Source of the DNA: CAYOBW01 sp964402115 | GTDB lineage: Bacteria > Verrucomicrobiota > Kiritimatiellia > UBA8416 > CAYOBW01 | DNA length: 15,081 bases | Direction of reading: 5' to 3' | NCBI GenBank assembly: GCA_964402115.1 | Contig: CAYOBW010000173.1 | Coordinates: 1 to 15,081 of the forward strand | Shown here: piece by piece, positions 1 to 6,818 of the stretch | Layout of the letters: the number at the start of each line of letters is the position of its first letter | Position numbering within the stretch: the stretch's first letter is position 1 | Position numbers and translations under genes: made by a program | The notes under the pieces: model-generated | Database searches by the model: none | What the model saw: only the letters and a program-made list of their open reading frames with translations | Told to the model about the DNA's origin: nothing

Positions 1-52
1 CGGTGATGTGAATGGGCAGAGAAAGGGTGGAGGGCTACTCCCGTTTCCAGGT

Positions 53-739
53 TCACCGTTCCAATAGCACCCGATAGTAGGTCGGTGTCGCGCCCGCGCC
101 GGGAATGACGACCGTGTTGGTCACGGGAAACCATGGCCCCAAGCCGCCGGCATAGACGGCGCGATGGACCACCGTCGTGCACGCATCCGGCGCGGGCCGG
201 TTGCCGGCCAGCACGGCCTGCACGGCGCCGCCGCCGCGCCCGACCCACGTCACGCGCGTGCCGCCCCCGCCGGCATCGGCGAGGCCGACGATCGCGAGGC
301 GCTGGCGCGCGTCGCGCGGATCGAAGCCGCCGGCGGCCTCCGCGCCGTCGCCCATGCCGTCGCCGTCGCTGTCGGCCTTGTTCGGGTCGCTGGTGGCGAG
401 CCCCGCGAATGCCGCCCCGCCGACTTCGTCGCCGTCGCGCAGCCCGTCGCGGTCGTTGTCCGGCGCCGCCTCCAGCGCCAACCCGGCCGCGTTGGTCCAC
501 GCCGGCCGCAGCGCGACGGCGCCGAGGAATCCGGCGTAGTGGACGTAGCGGTTGTCGGCCGAAACGGCCACGGCGCCCGCCTGGCCCGCGGCCGAGACGG
601 CCTGCAGCGTCGCATTCGTGGCCCGCCCGCCCGCCCCGTCACAGGCGGACGCCGGCTGCGAAAGCTGCGCGCTGGCCGGCCCGGCGCCGAGGCCGAGCAG
701 CGCACCGGTGACTCCTATGGAACACAGTAGTGTCTTCAT
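53..739 (-). CDS. Secreted 228-aa protein with TSP3-like calcium-binding loops
   Basis: Probable exported structural or surface protein; no enzymatic motif is visible. Residues 1-24 form a signal peptide ending ASA|Q. Residues 94-105 (DNDRDGLRDGDE) and 118-143 (DPNKADSDGDGMGDG, then FDPRD) are aspartate-rich loops of the thrombospondin type 3 kind, which bind calcium in known families. The C-terminal 80 residues look like a small beta domain (TRVTWVG through TYYRVLLE). The start is set by AGGAGG at 745-750, five bases upstream of the ATG. The stop codon of the upstream 744-aa gene (750-752) overlaps this Shine-Dalgarno, so translation is probably coupled. It is the last visible gene of the leftward operon. 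The family placement comes from motif style; the precise function is unknown. Confidence 0.85.
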   Translation of the reverse strand: MKTLLCSIGVTGALLGLGAGPASAQLSQPASACDGAGGRATNATLQAVSAAGQAGAVAVSADNRYVHYAGFLGAVALRPAWTNAAGLALEAAPDNDRDGLRDGDEVGGAAFAGLATSDPNKADSDGDGMGDGAEAAGGFDPRDARQRLAIVGLADAGGGGTRVTWVGRGGGAVQAVLAGNRPAPDACTTVVHRAVYAGGLGPWFPVTNTVVIPGAGATPTYYRVLLER

Positions 740-749
740 GGCGTCCTCC

Positions 750-2984
750 TCACCAGCAATTCTGCCACGTCGTCCCGTCGTAGACCTTCAACTTGTGCGT
801 GGCGCTGTCCATGTACATGTCGCCCTCGGCCGGGTTGGTTGGCGCCGTCGCACGCGGTTCCAGCCGCATCACGTCCTTGACGTGCAGCGTGCGCTGCGGA
901 GTGGCCGTGCCGATGCCGACGCGGCGACGCTCGTCCCAGCGCAGGGCAATACTGTCGCCGCCGTTCTTGCTGCCCAACGCCCCGCCCCAGTAGCCGTAGA
1001 TCACGGGCCCTTCCATGACGATCCCCTCGAAGGTCTTCCCCGTTCCGTACCAGCCGATGCCGTGACTCGCGTCCGTGCCGGCGCGCAACAGCATGTCGGT
1101 GTCGTTCAGCGCCGCCCCCGCCCCGAGCGTTTGCTGCGCCGAGAATGTCTGCGCGGCGTTCAGTTTGGCCAAGTTGGTTGGCAGCCGCGCGTCCGGCAGC
1201 GTGCCGCTGGTGAGGTTGCCCGCGTTCAGGGCGGTCAACCCGGCCCCGTTGCCGGTGAACCGGTTGAGGGCGTTATTGAAGGTGTTCGAGCCTGTGAACG
1301 TCTGCCCGACGTCCCGTCGTGCCAAGTTGGTTGGCAGCCGCGCGTCCGGCAGCGTGCCGCTGGTGAGGTTGCCCGCGTTCAGGGCGGTCAACCCGGCCCC
1401 GTTGCCGGTGAACCGGTTGAGGGCGTTGTTGAAGGTGTTCGAGCCTGTGAACGTCTGCCCGACGTCCCGTCGCGCCAAGTTGGCTGGCAGCCGCGCATCT
1501 GGCACCGTGCCGCTGGCGATGGCCGTACCGCTGAGATTGGTGAGTCCGCCGCCGTTGCCGACGAGACCGCGGGCGCTGACGGTGCCCGCGACGTTGGCCA
1601 CGAATTCGCTCGCGTAGATACGCAGCCCGCCGTTATGGTTGGCGAGGTAGGCGTAGCCGTCCTTGACCGCCACGCCGCTGGCGAATCCGTTGTTTCCGTC
1701 GTCTATGTGGCCGACGGCGACGGGAAATCCGGGATCGGAGACATCGTAGATGCGCACCCCGTCATCCCAGTTGGCGAGGTAGGCATAGTTGCCCGCCACC
1801 GCCACGCCTTGGGCGTTTCCGACATTGTTCGTGTGGGCGATGTTGAGCGGATGGGCTGGATCGGAGACGTCGTAGATGCGCAGCCCATCACTCGAGTTGG
1901 CGAGGTAGGCGTAGTTGTCCACCACCGCCACGCGCTTGGCGATTCCGCCGTTGTTCGCATGGCCGACGCTGACCGGATGGGCCGGATCGGAGACATCGTA
2001 GATGCGCAGCCCGTCACCGTGGTTGGCGAGGTAGGCGCAGTTGCCCGCCACCGCCACGCCCAGGGCGTTTCCGCCGTCATCTATGTGACCGACAGCGACG
2101 GGAGCTGCGGGATCGGAGACATCGTAGATGCGCAGCCCGTCATGGAGGTTGGCGAGGTAGGCATAGTTGCCCGCCACCGCCACGCCCCGGGCGTATGCGC
2201 CATTGTTCGTGTGGGCCACGTTGATCGGATTGGCCGGATCGGAGACATCGTAGATGCGCAGCCCGTCCCCGTCGTTGGCGAGGTAGGCATAGTTGCCCGC
2301 CACCGCCACGCCCTGAGCGGATCCACCGTTGTTCGTGTGAGCGACGTTGACCGGATGGGCCGGATCGGAGACGTTGTAGATCCACAGCCCCACAAGGCTG
2401 TCGGCGACGTAGGCGTAGTTGCCGGCCACCGCCACGTCATCGAAGTATCCGCCGTCGTCAATGTAGCCGACTCTGACGGGTGTGGGCGTTATGGTCAACG
2501 GTCCGGTCAACCGGGCGGATTCGAGGGCTGTCAGCCCCGATCCGTCGCCCGCGAAACCGGCCGCCGTCACGACGCCTGAGAAGACCGGATTGGCCGTGCT
2601 CAGCGCGTTGGCGTTGAGGGCGTAGGGCACGGAGCCGAGCCTCTCGCGTGGTGAGAGGCGGCTGCCGTTGACCACCAGCTCGACCCAGACCTGCGGCTGA
2701 GCCAGCGCGTTGGTCAACGTGCCGGCAATCGTGTTGTCACCCAGCCAGGTGGCGTAGAGCCCGTCCACGACCGTGACGCGGTTCGAGTCCGCGTAGCGCA
2801 GCGTGCCGCCGGTCTCGGCATCGTAGAGCCGCAGCACGAGCGACACCGTGCCGTTCACCAGGTTCGAGGACGTCACCAGCCGCCCCTGGTAGTTGATGCG
2901 GTCCGGCACGTCCGCCAGCGCCACCCCCGCGATCAGCCACCCCACCGCCACGCCTCCCGCCCCTCTGCGCCAGCCTGCCTGCAT
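750..2984 (-). CDS. Secreted LVIVD-repeat beta-propeller protein with fibre-like tail (744 aa)
   Basis: Likely exported surface or extracellular protein; ligand unknown. Residues 1-24 are a signal peptide (VALA|D). Residues 25-128 form a shell region (RINYQGRL to VPYALNANA) that is almost the same in the 844-aa neighbour. Residues about 174-456 carry seven 42-residue units with the core GVAVAGNYAYLAN, GLRIYDVSDP; such LVIVD units are expected to form a propeller, here probably seven-bladed. Residues 475-606 hold fibre-type repeats (GNGAGLTALNAGNLTSGTL, PDARLPTNLA), with one 51-residue unit tandemly duplicated. The C-terminus (VGIGTATPQRTLHV, ending VYDGTTWQNCW) matches the neighbour. AGGAGG at 2992-2997 lies seven bases before the ATG. 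A 55-bp gap to the upstream gene without a clear promoter suggests cotranscription. The fold is inferred from repeat count; the role is not known. Confidence 0.88.
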   Translation of the reverse strand: MQAGWRRGAGGVAVGWLIAGVALADVPDRINYQGRLVTSSNLVNGTVSLVLRLYDAETGGTLRYADSNRVTVVDGLYATWLGDNTIAGTLTNALAQPQVWVELVVNGSRLSPRERLGSVPYALNANALSTANPVFSGVVTAAGFAGDGSGLTALESARLTGPLTITPTPVRVGYIDDGGYFDDVAVAGNYAYVADSLVGLWIYNVSDPAHPVNVAHTNNGGSAQGVAVAGNYAYLANDGDGLRIYDVSDPANPINVAHTNNGAYARGVAVAGNYAYLANLHDGLRIYDVSDPAAPVAVGHIDDGGNALGVAVAGNCAYLANHGDGLRIYDVSDPAHPVSVGHANNGGIAKRVAVVDNYAYLANSSDGLRIYDVSDPAHPLNIAHTNNVGNAQGVAVAGNYAYLANWDDGVRIYDVSDPGFPVAVGHIDDGNNGFASGVAVKDGYAYLANHNGGLRIYASEFVANVAGTVSARGLVGNGGGLTNLSGTAIASGTVPDARLPANLARRDVGQTFTGSNTFNNALNRFTGNGAGLTALNAGNLTSGTLPDARLPTNLARRDVGQTFTGSNTFNNALNRFTGNGAGLTALNAGNLTSGTLPDARLPTNLAKLNAAQTFSAQQTLGAGAALNDTDMLLRAGTDASHGIGWYGTGKTFEGIVMEGPVIYGYWGGALGSKNGGDSIALRWDERRRVGIGTATPQRTLHVKDVMRLEPRATAPTNPAEGDMYMDSATHKLKVYDGTTWQNCW
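915..1082 (-). repeat. 168-bp block identical to 3493-3660
   Basis: By eye, every base from 915 to 1082 equals 3493-3660 (offset 2578). It encodes the C-terminal stretch around EGIVMEGPVIYGYWGGALG in both propeller genes. Synonymous sites have not diverged, which argues for recent duplication or gene conversion. Confidence 0.9.
1168..1473 (-). repeat. Two tandem 153-bp coding repeats
   Basis: Copies 1168-1320 and 1321-1473 differ at about two bases. Each encodes 51 residues containing GNGAGLTALNAGNLTSGTL, PDARLPTNLARRDVGQTF. A third partial, diverged copy starts at 1474. The duplication is in frame and lengthens the fibre-like segment of the 744-aa protein. Confidence 0.9.
1638..2440 (-). 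repeat. Seven LVIVD coding repeats, 126-bp period
   Basis: The landmark GTTGGCGAGGTAGGC (and variants) recurs near 1638, 1770, 1896, 2022, 2148, 2274 and 2400. Spacing is 126 bp, except one 132-bp interval caused by two extra codons. These are the propeller units of the 744-aa protein. Confidence 0.88.
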
Positions 2985-2999
2985 TGTCTGTCCTCCTCT
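2668..2999 (-). repeat. 332-bp block identical to 5258-5589
   Basis: All 332 bases match 5258-5589 at a constant offset of 2590. The block covers the Shine-Dalgarno, start codon, signal peptide and N-terminal shell of the 744-aa gene. Left of it the first mismatches are at 2667 and 2642; right of it, identity stops at 3000. The upstream promoter of the 844-aa gene is not part of the repeat. Confidence 0.93.
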
Positions 3000-3039
3000 T
3001 GATGGCCGTTACGTGCCATTCGGCTTGCCAACTCCCCCC

Positions 3040-5574
3040 TCACCAGCAGTTCTGCCACGTCGTCCCGTCGTAGACCCTCAGCTTGTTCAGGACGCTGTCC
3101 ATGTACATGTCGCCCTTGGCCGGGCTGGTTGGCGCCGTCGCACGCGGTTGCAGCCGCAGCACGTCGCTGACGTGCAGCGTGCGTTGCGGAGAAGCCGTGC
3201 CGATCCCGACGTTGCCGTCGGCTTGAATGCGCACGCGCTCGCCGAAGCCGCCGGGGCTGCCGTTGTAGGTGCTGAAGATCAGATCCGTCCGGTTGTCCGT
3301 ACGCATGAGCCGCGCCTTGATTTGGGCGTTGGCGTCATCGCCGGCGTAGGTGGAATCATCGACCGCGAAGTTCAGCGCCGCCTCGTTGCCGACCATGGAG
3401 ACCGCGTTGTTCACGATGCTGACTTCCGCGCCGCGTGCGTTGGCAGCCGCCTTGACCACGGTCAGGGGCGAGTCGGGCGTAGCCGTGCCGACGCCGACGC
3501 GGCGACGCTCGTCCCAGCGCAGGGCAATACTGTCGCCGCCGTTCTTGCTGCCCAACGCCCCGCCCCAGTAGCCGTAGATCACGGGCCCTTCCATGACGAT
3601 CCCCTCGAAGGTCTTCCCCGTTCCGTACCAGCCGATGCCGTGACTCGCGTCCGTGCCGGCACGCAGCAGCAAATCGGTGTCGTTCAGCGCGGCGCCCGCC
3701 CCGAACGTCTGCCGCTGGGTGAACGTCTGCGCGGTGTTCAGCTTGGCGATGTTCCCCGACAGCCGCGCGTCCGGCAGCGTGCCCTGTGTGACAGCGTCGG
3801 CGTTAAGATCCGAGAGCCCGGCGCCGCCGCCGCTGAAGGTCGTGGCGGTCACCGTACCCGCGACCTCCATGGCGCTGCGGGGCGTGGTGGTCCCAATCCC
3901 AACCCAACCGTCCACCGCCAAACCCAACGTGCAGGGGGTCACGTCCATGATCGTCAGCGCTGAGTCAGTACCTGCCGCGACGTACGCCGTGTTGCCAACC
4001 ACGTGCACGGACCGGCTGCCTCCCAACTGGTGGTAACCGCCAACCCCATCGACGATTTCCGCCAGCTTGACGGGGAGCGCGGGGTTGGATACGTCAATAA
4101 TCGTCAGCGCGTTGTCAGCATCCGCCGCCACGTACGCTGTGGTGCCGACCACGTACACGGACCGAACACCGCCCAGCCGGTTGAAGCCACCGATCCCGTC
4201 CACGATTTCCGCCTGCTTGACAGGGACCGTGGGGTTGGATACGTCAATAATTGTCAGCGCGTTGTCATCGTACGCCGCCACGTACGCCGTGGCACCGACC
4301 ACATGCACGGAAACGGCGCCGTTCAACCGGTTGAAGCCACCGACCCCGTCCACGATTTCCGCCTGCTTAACGGGGGCTGCGGGGTTGGATGCGTCAATAA
4401 TCGTCAGCGCGTCGTCATTGTACGCCGCCACGTACGCCGTGCTGCCGACCACATGCACGGCATGGACGCCGTTCAACCGGTTGAAGCCACCGACCCCGTC
4501 CACGATTTCCGCCTGCTTGACGGGAGCTGCGGGGTTGGATACGTCAATAATCGTCAGCGCGTCGTCATCGTACGCCGCCACGTACGCCGTGCTGTCGACC
4601 ACATACACGCAGGTGGGGTACTGCAGCCCGCCGAAGCCACCGACCCCGTCCACGATTTCCGCCTGCTTGACGGGAGCCGCGGGGTTGGACACGTCAATAA
4701 TCGTCAACGCGTCGTCACGGTCCGCCGCCACGTAGGCCGTGGTGCCGACCACGTGCACGGACCGGACGCCGCCCAGCCGGTTGAAGCCACCGACCTCGTC
4801 CACGATTTCCGCCAACTTGACAGGGGCCACGGGGTTGGATACGTCCATGATCGTCAGTGCGTCGTCATTGTACGCCGACACGTACGCCGTGGCGCCGACG
4901 ACTTGCACGGAATTGGCGCCGCTCAACCGGCTGAAGCCGCCGACCCCATCCACGATTTCGGCCACGAGTTTCGGCGTGAACAACGTGCCGCTGCCGGCAA
5001 TGTGCAGCCCCGCCACCGGCGCATTCGTGCCGATGCCAACCCGTCCCGCGCCATTCACCACCACCACGTTGGCCGGGCCGCCCGCCGGGGCATCGAGCGC
5101 GTCAATGCGCGTCAGCCGGCTGCCGTCGCCCGCGAAACCGGCTGCGGTCACGACGCCGGCGAAGGTCGGATTGACCGTGCTCAGGCCGGCTGCCGCGTTG
5201 GCGTTGAGGGCATACGGCACGGAGCCCAGCCGCTCGCGTGGTGAGAGGCGGCTGCCATTGACCACCAGCTCGACCCAGACCTGCGGCTGAGCCAGCGCGT
5301 TGGTCAACGTGCCGGCAATCGTGTTGTCACCCAGCCAGGTGGCGTAGAGCCCGTCCACGACCGTGACGCGGTTCGAGTCCGCGTAGCGCAGCGTGCCGCC
5401 GGTCTCGGCATCGTAGAGCCGCAGCACGAGCGACACCGTGCCGTTCACCAGGTTCGAGGACGTCACCAGCCGCCCCTGGTAGTTGATGCGGTCCGGCACG
5501 TCCGCCAGCGCCACCCCCGCGATCAGCCACCCCACCGCCACGCCTCCCGCCCCTCTGCGCCAGCCTGCCTGCAT
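3040..5574 (-). CDS. Secreted LVIVD-repeat beta-propeller protein with fibre-like tail (844 aa), paralogue of the 744-aa gene
   Basis: First gene of the leftward operon, probably an exported surface protein. The signal peptide (1-24) and the shell to about residue 127 are shared with the downstream paralogue. The middle (about 195-549) has seven 50-residue units with the core VHVVGTTAYVAAYDDDALT, IIDVSNPAAPVKQAEIVDG; these are LVIVD-type repeats of different sequence and length from the paralogue's 42-residue units. 'VGIGT.TP' motifs recur four times (near the start of the propeller region, just after it, and twice in the tail), as in long fibre proteins. The tail contains an extra 96-residue in-frame module absent from the paralogue. 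AGGAGG at 5582-5587 sits seven bases from the ATG. A strong promoter lies about 70-100 bp upstream. No catalytic motif is seen and the ligand is unknown. Confidence 0.88.
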   Translation of the reverse strand: MQAGWRRGAGGVAVGWLIAGVALADVPDRINYQGRLVTSSNLVNGTVSLVLRLYDAETGGTLRYADSNRVTVVDGLYATWLGDNTIAGTLTNALAQPQVWVELVVNGSRLSPRERLGSVPYALNANAAAGLSTVNPTFAGVVTAAGFAGDGSRLTRIDALDAPAGGPANVVVVNGAGRVGIGTNAPVAGLHIAGSGTLFTPKLVAEIVDGVGGFSRLSGANSVQVVGATAYVSAYNDDALTIMDVSNPVAPVKLAEIVDEVGGFNRLGGVRSVHVVGTTAYVAADRDDALTIIDVSNPAAPVKQAEIVDGVGGFGGLQYPTCVYVVDSTAYVAAYDDDALTIIDVSNPAAPVKQAEIVDGVGGFNRLNGVHAVHVVGSTAYVAAYNDDALTIIDASNPAAPVKQAEIVDGVGGFNRLNGAVSVHVVGATAYVAAYDDNALTIIDVSNPTVPVKQAEIVDGIGGFNRLGGVRSVYVVGTTAYVAADADNALTIIDVSNPALPVKLAEIVDGVGGYHQLGGSRSVHVVGNTAYVAAGTDSALTIMDVTPCTLGLAVDGWVGIGTTTPRSAMEVAGTVTATTFSGGGAGLSDLNADAVTQGTLPDARLSGNIAKLNTAQTFTQRQTFGAGAALNDTDLLLRAGTDASHGIGWYGTGKTFEGIVMEGPVIYGYWGGALGSKNGGDSIALRWDERRRVGVGTATPDSPLTVVKAAANARGAEVSIVNNAVSMVGNEAALNFAVDDSTYAGDDANAQIKARLMRTDNRTDLIFSTYNGSPGGFGERVRIQADGNVGIGTASPQRTLHVSDVLRLQPRATAPTSPAKGDMYMDSVLNKLRVYDGTTWQNCW
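3493..3660 (-). repeat. 168-bp block identical to 915-1082
   Basis: Second copy of the C-terminal shell block, inside the 844-aa gene. Its left edge falls at the GCCGTGCCGA(T/C)GCCGACG sequence that encodes VG(I/V)GTATP, the point where the extra 288-bp module of this gene begins. Confidence 0.9.
3957..5006 (-). repeat. Seven LVIVD coding repeats, 150-bp period
   Basis: The landmark GCCACGTACGCCGTG and surrounding sequence recur every 150 bp (near 4120, 4270, 4420, 4570, 4720, 4870, with a first variant copy near 3975). Each 50-codon unit is one propeller repeat of the 844-aa protein. Units 2 to 6 are highly similar to each other. Confidence 0.88.
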
Positions 5575-5589
5575 TGTCTGTCCTCCTCT
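5258..5589 (-). repeat. 332-bp block identical to 2668-2999
   Basis: Second copy, at the start of the 844-aa gene. It is a direct repeat with the first, so homologous recombination between the two would delete 2590 bp and place the 744-aa coding region directly behind the promoter at 5643-5671. Confidence 0.93.
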
Positions 5590-5642
5590 GAAGCCGTTCC
5601 ACGCGCGCCTGCCGGCTCATGTAATTAGTCGATGTTGGTGGC

Positions 5643-5671
5643 ATCATAAGTAAGACGCGGCGGCATGACAA
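5643..5671 (-). promoter_or_regulatory. Sigma70-type promoter of the propeller operon
   Basis: Read on the minus strand: TTGTCA (5666-5671), 17-bp spacer, TATGAT (5643-5648). Both hexamers are one base from consensus and the spacing is ideal. Transcription would start near 5636, giving a leader of about 60 nt before the ATG at 5574. No equally good promoter is seen in the gap between the two propeller genes. Confidence 0.75.
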
Positions 5672-5730
5672 GGGCAAGTTCGTTTAGCACCCCGTAGCGC
5701 CGCAGTCACGCAAGGGGACCATCCGGGGTG

Positions 5731-5755
5731 TAACGGCCGGGGACGGCCGTCTCCA
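5731..5755. repeat. Dispersed GC-rich repeat, single arm
   Basis: The 25 bases TAACGGCCGGGGACGGCC followed by GTCTCCA are the exact reverse complement of 7153-7177 and nearly match 7105-7129. They form one arm of the hairpin that is complete at 7105-7178. A weak, degenerate partner arm may follow near 5777-5792 (CATAGAGACGCTGGCC). Confidence 0.75.
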
Positions 5756-5792
5756 TGACGTGCGCCAGCGCCAAGACATAGAGACGCTGGCC

Positions 5793-5866
5793 CGAGAGGC
5801 CGAGATCCTTCGCTTCGCTCAGGATGACGGTCTCGTTTTGCAGGCCATGAGGCGCTAGGCACGCGG
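5793..5866. repeat. Dispersed repeat R1 (GAGATCCTTCGCTTCGCTC type)
   Basis: About 75 bp matching 6739-6813: the first 37 bases are identical, then about eight substitutions. It contains the small inverted pair ATCCT/AGGAT around a CTTCGCTTCGC loop. The following bases (to about 5894) resemble a degenerate form of the hairpin at 6677-6724. It lies left of the toxin-antitoxin promoter. Motifs of this kind are widespread intergenic repeats in many bacteria; no coding role is seen. Confidence 0.8.
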
Positions 5867-5968
5867 GCCGGAACGGGGCGCGCGATGACTGGCACCGCGT
5901 CGTGCTCGAGCCAAGGATGGCACGCTGTGAGCGTGTCCCCCTCCCTGCGGCACGTCCCTCGTCACTCA

Positions 5969-5997
5969 TTGACAGAGCGGTTGTCATGGAGTATGCT
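5969..5997 (+). promoter_or_regulatory. Sigma70-type promoter of the toxin-antitoxin operon
   Basis: TTGACA (5969-5974), 17-bp spacer, TATGCT (5992-5997): a perfect -35 and a good -10. Transcription is expected near 6004-6005, which coincides with the ATG of the antitoxin at 6005. This promoter therefore rules out the upstream in-frame ATGs at 5885 and 5993 as translated starts of the same transcript. Confidence 0.8.
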
Positions 5998-6007
5998 TTG
6001 CTCCATG
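5985..6007. promoter_or_regulatory. Palindromic operator over the -10 and start of the antitoxin gene
   Basis: Perfect 7-bp arms CATGGAG (5985-5991) and CTCCATG (6001-6007) enclose the nine bases that contain the -10 box. AbrB-type antitoxins usually bind such palindromes in their own promoter. The position would let bound protein block RNA polymerase. Binding itself is inferred. Confidence 0.65.
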
Positions 6008-6247
6008 GTAACAACGGTAACCACGAAGAACATGGTGACCATACCCGCTGCGGTAGGGCGGCAATTCGGGATTCGTCCCGGATTCCGCTTGGATTGGGAT
6101 CCCATCGCCGGGACGGACGAGATTCGCGTGCGCGTCTTGCCCGATCGTGCCGAACTTGCCAGGCGTCTCGCGGGAGCAGGACGGACTTACGCGCCGGAGC
6201 GCGATGCTGTGGCCGAGTTGATCGCCGAGCGCGAGCAGGAGGCCTGA
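6005..6247 (+). CDS. vapB: AbrB/VapB-type antitoxin (80 aa)
   Basis: Predicted antitoxin that neutralises the PIN toxin encoded next to it and represses its own operon. Residues 1-40 (MVTTVTTKNMVTIPAAVGRQ, then GIRPGFRLDW) fit the SpoVT-AbrB swapped-hairpin DNA-binding fold. Residues 45-80 (RVLPDRAELARRLAG to AELIAEREQEA) form a charged helical tail of the type that contacts the toxin. The ATG at 6005 is chosen because the AbrB domain begins there and the promoter's -10 ends at 5997, so the mRNA should be leaderless or nearly so; no Shine-Dalgarno is seen before it. A longer reading from 5885 would place promoter DNA inside the coding region. The stop is one base from the toxin start. Confidence 0.88.
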   Translation: MVTTVTTKNMVTIPAAVGRQFGIRPGFRLDWDPIAGTDEIRVRVLPDRAELARRLAGAGRTYAPERDAVAELIAEREQEA

Positions 6248-6248
6248 C

Positions 6249-6674
6249 GTGGCGGACTACGTCCTCGACACTTCCGCCGTGCTCGCCCATTTCCGCAAGG
6301 AACGGGGGTGGGAGCGTGTGCAGGCGCTTGCCGAAGACCCGCACGCTGTGCTGCTGCTCGTCAGCCTTTCCTTGACTGAGCTTGCCCGCAGGTTGGTCGA
6401 GCTGGGCTTCCCGACCGGGGCAGCCGACAGCGCGGTCGAGAGTTACAAAGCCCTCTTCTCCTCGATACTGCCCCTGGATGAACCCGTCGCACTGGCGGCC
6501 ATCGAGATCGGGCGTCGCGCAACAGGTCGCCTTCCGCTGGTCGATTGCCTGATTGCCGCGGCCGCCCGCAAGCGGCAGGCTTGCCTGGTGCATCGGGACC
6601 GCCATTTTGCGGCCATCCCGGGCGACCAACTGCCGCAACTCGACCTCGCCTATGACTCGACCACAGAGGCGTGA
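6249..6674 (+). CDS. vapC: PIN-domain toxin, VapC-like ribonuclease (141 aa)
   Basis: Predicted metal-dependent endoribonuclease of a type II toxin-antitoxin system, acting in the cytoplasm on RNA; the specific target cannot be read from sequence. The four acidic residues typical of PIN domains are visible: D7 (YVLDTSAVLAHF), E44 (SLTELARRL), D99 (LPLVDCLIAAAA) and D117 (LVHRDRHF). The length is normal for VapC. Translation starts at GTG 6249, six bases after AGGAGG (6237-6242), which lies in the end of the antitoxin gene. Only one base separates it from the antitoxin stop, so the two genes are translationally coupled. All catalytic residues are intact, so it should be active. Confidence 0.9.
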   Translation: MADYVLDTSAVLAHFRKERGWERVQALAEDPHAVLLLVSLSLTELARRLVELGFPTGAADSAVESYKALFSSILPLDEPVALAAIEIGRRATGRLPLVDCLIAAAARKRQACLVHRDRHFAAIPGDQLPQLDLAYDSTTEA

Positions 6675-6676
6675 TT

Positions 6677-6724
6677 GCGCGGTGCCAGGCACGCGGGCGC
6701 GGCGGGCAATGCCTGGCACCGCGC
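6677..6724. repeat. Perfect 15-bp inverted repeat just after the toxin gene
   Basis: GCGCGGTGCCAGGCA (6677-6691) pairs perfectly with TGCCTGGCACCGCGC (6710-6724) around an 18-nt loop. It begins two bases after the toxin stop. No T-run follows on either strand, so it is not a classical terminator, though it could stabilise the mRNA end. The left-arm sequence recurs, slightly changed, at 6796-6812. Confidence 0.85.
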
Positions 6725-6738
6725 CCCTCGGGGCCCAT

Positions 6739-6813
6739 CGAGAGGCCGAGATCCTTCGCTTCGCTCAGGATGACGATCCCGTCTTGCAGGCCGTGCGGTG
6801 CCAGGTACGCGCG
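6739..6813. repeat. Dispersed repeat R2, direct copy of R1
   Basis: Same orientation as R1 at 5793-5866, 946 bp away, so R1 and R2 bracket the toxin-antitoxin pair. The right end (GCGGTGCCAGGTACGCG, 6796-6812) repeats the arm of the preceding hairpin. Confidence 0.8.
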
Positions 6814-6818
6814 GACAC

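Noticed and set aside
552..2579. 675-codon open frame on the plus strand across the propeller gene
   Set aside because: Its repeats only mirror the 126-bp and 153-bp coding repeats of the minus-strand gene, which has a signal peptide, Shine-Dalgarno and known motifs.
3957..5006. Regular repeats suggesting a CRISPR or satellite array
   Set aside because: The 150-bp period is a whole number of codons and encodes LVIVD propeller units in one open frame.
5885..6004. Longer antitoxin starting at 5885 or 5993
   Set aside because: The extra part overlaps the -35, -10 and operator and is not AbrB-like; the domain starts at 6005.
6677..6724. Hairpin as a rho-independent terminator
   Set aside because: No run of T follows on either strand.
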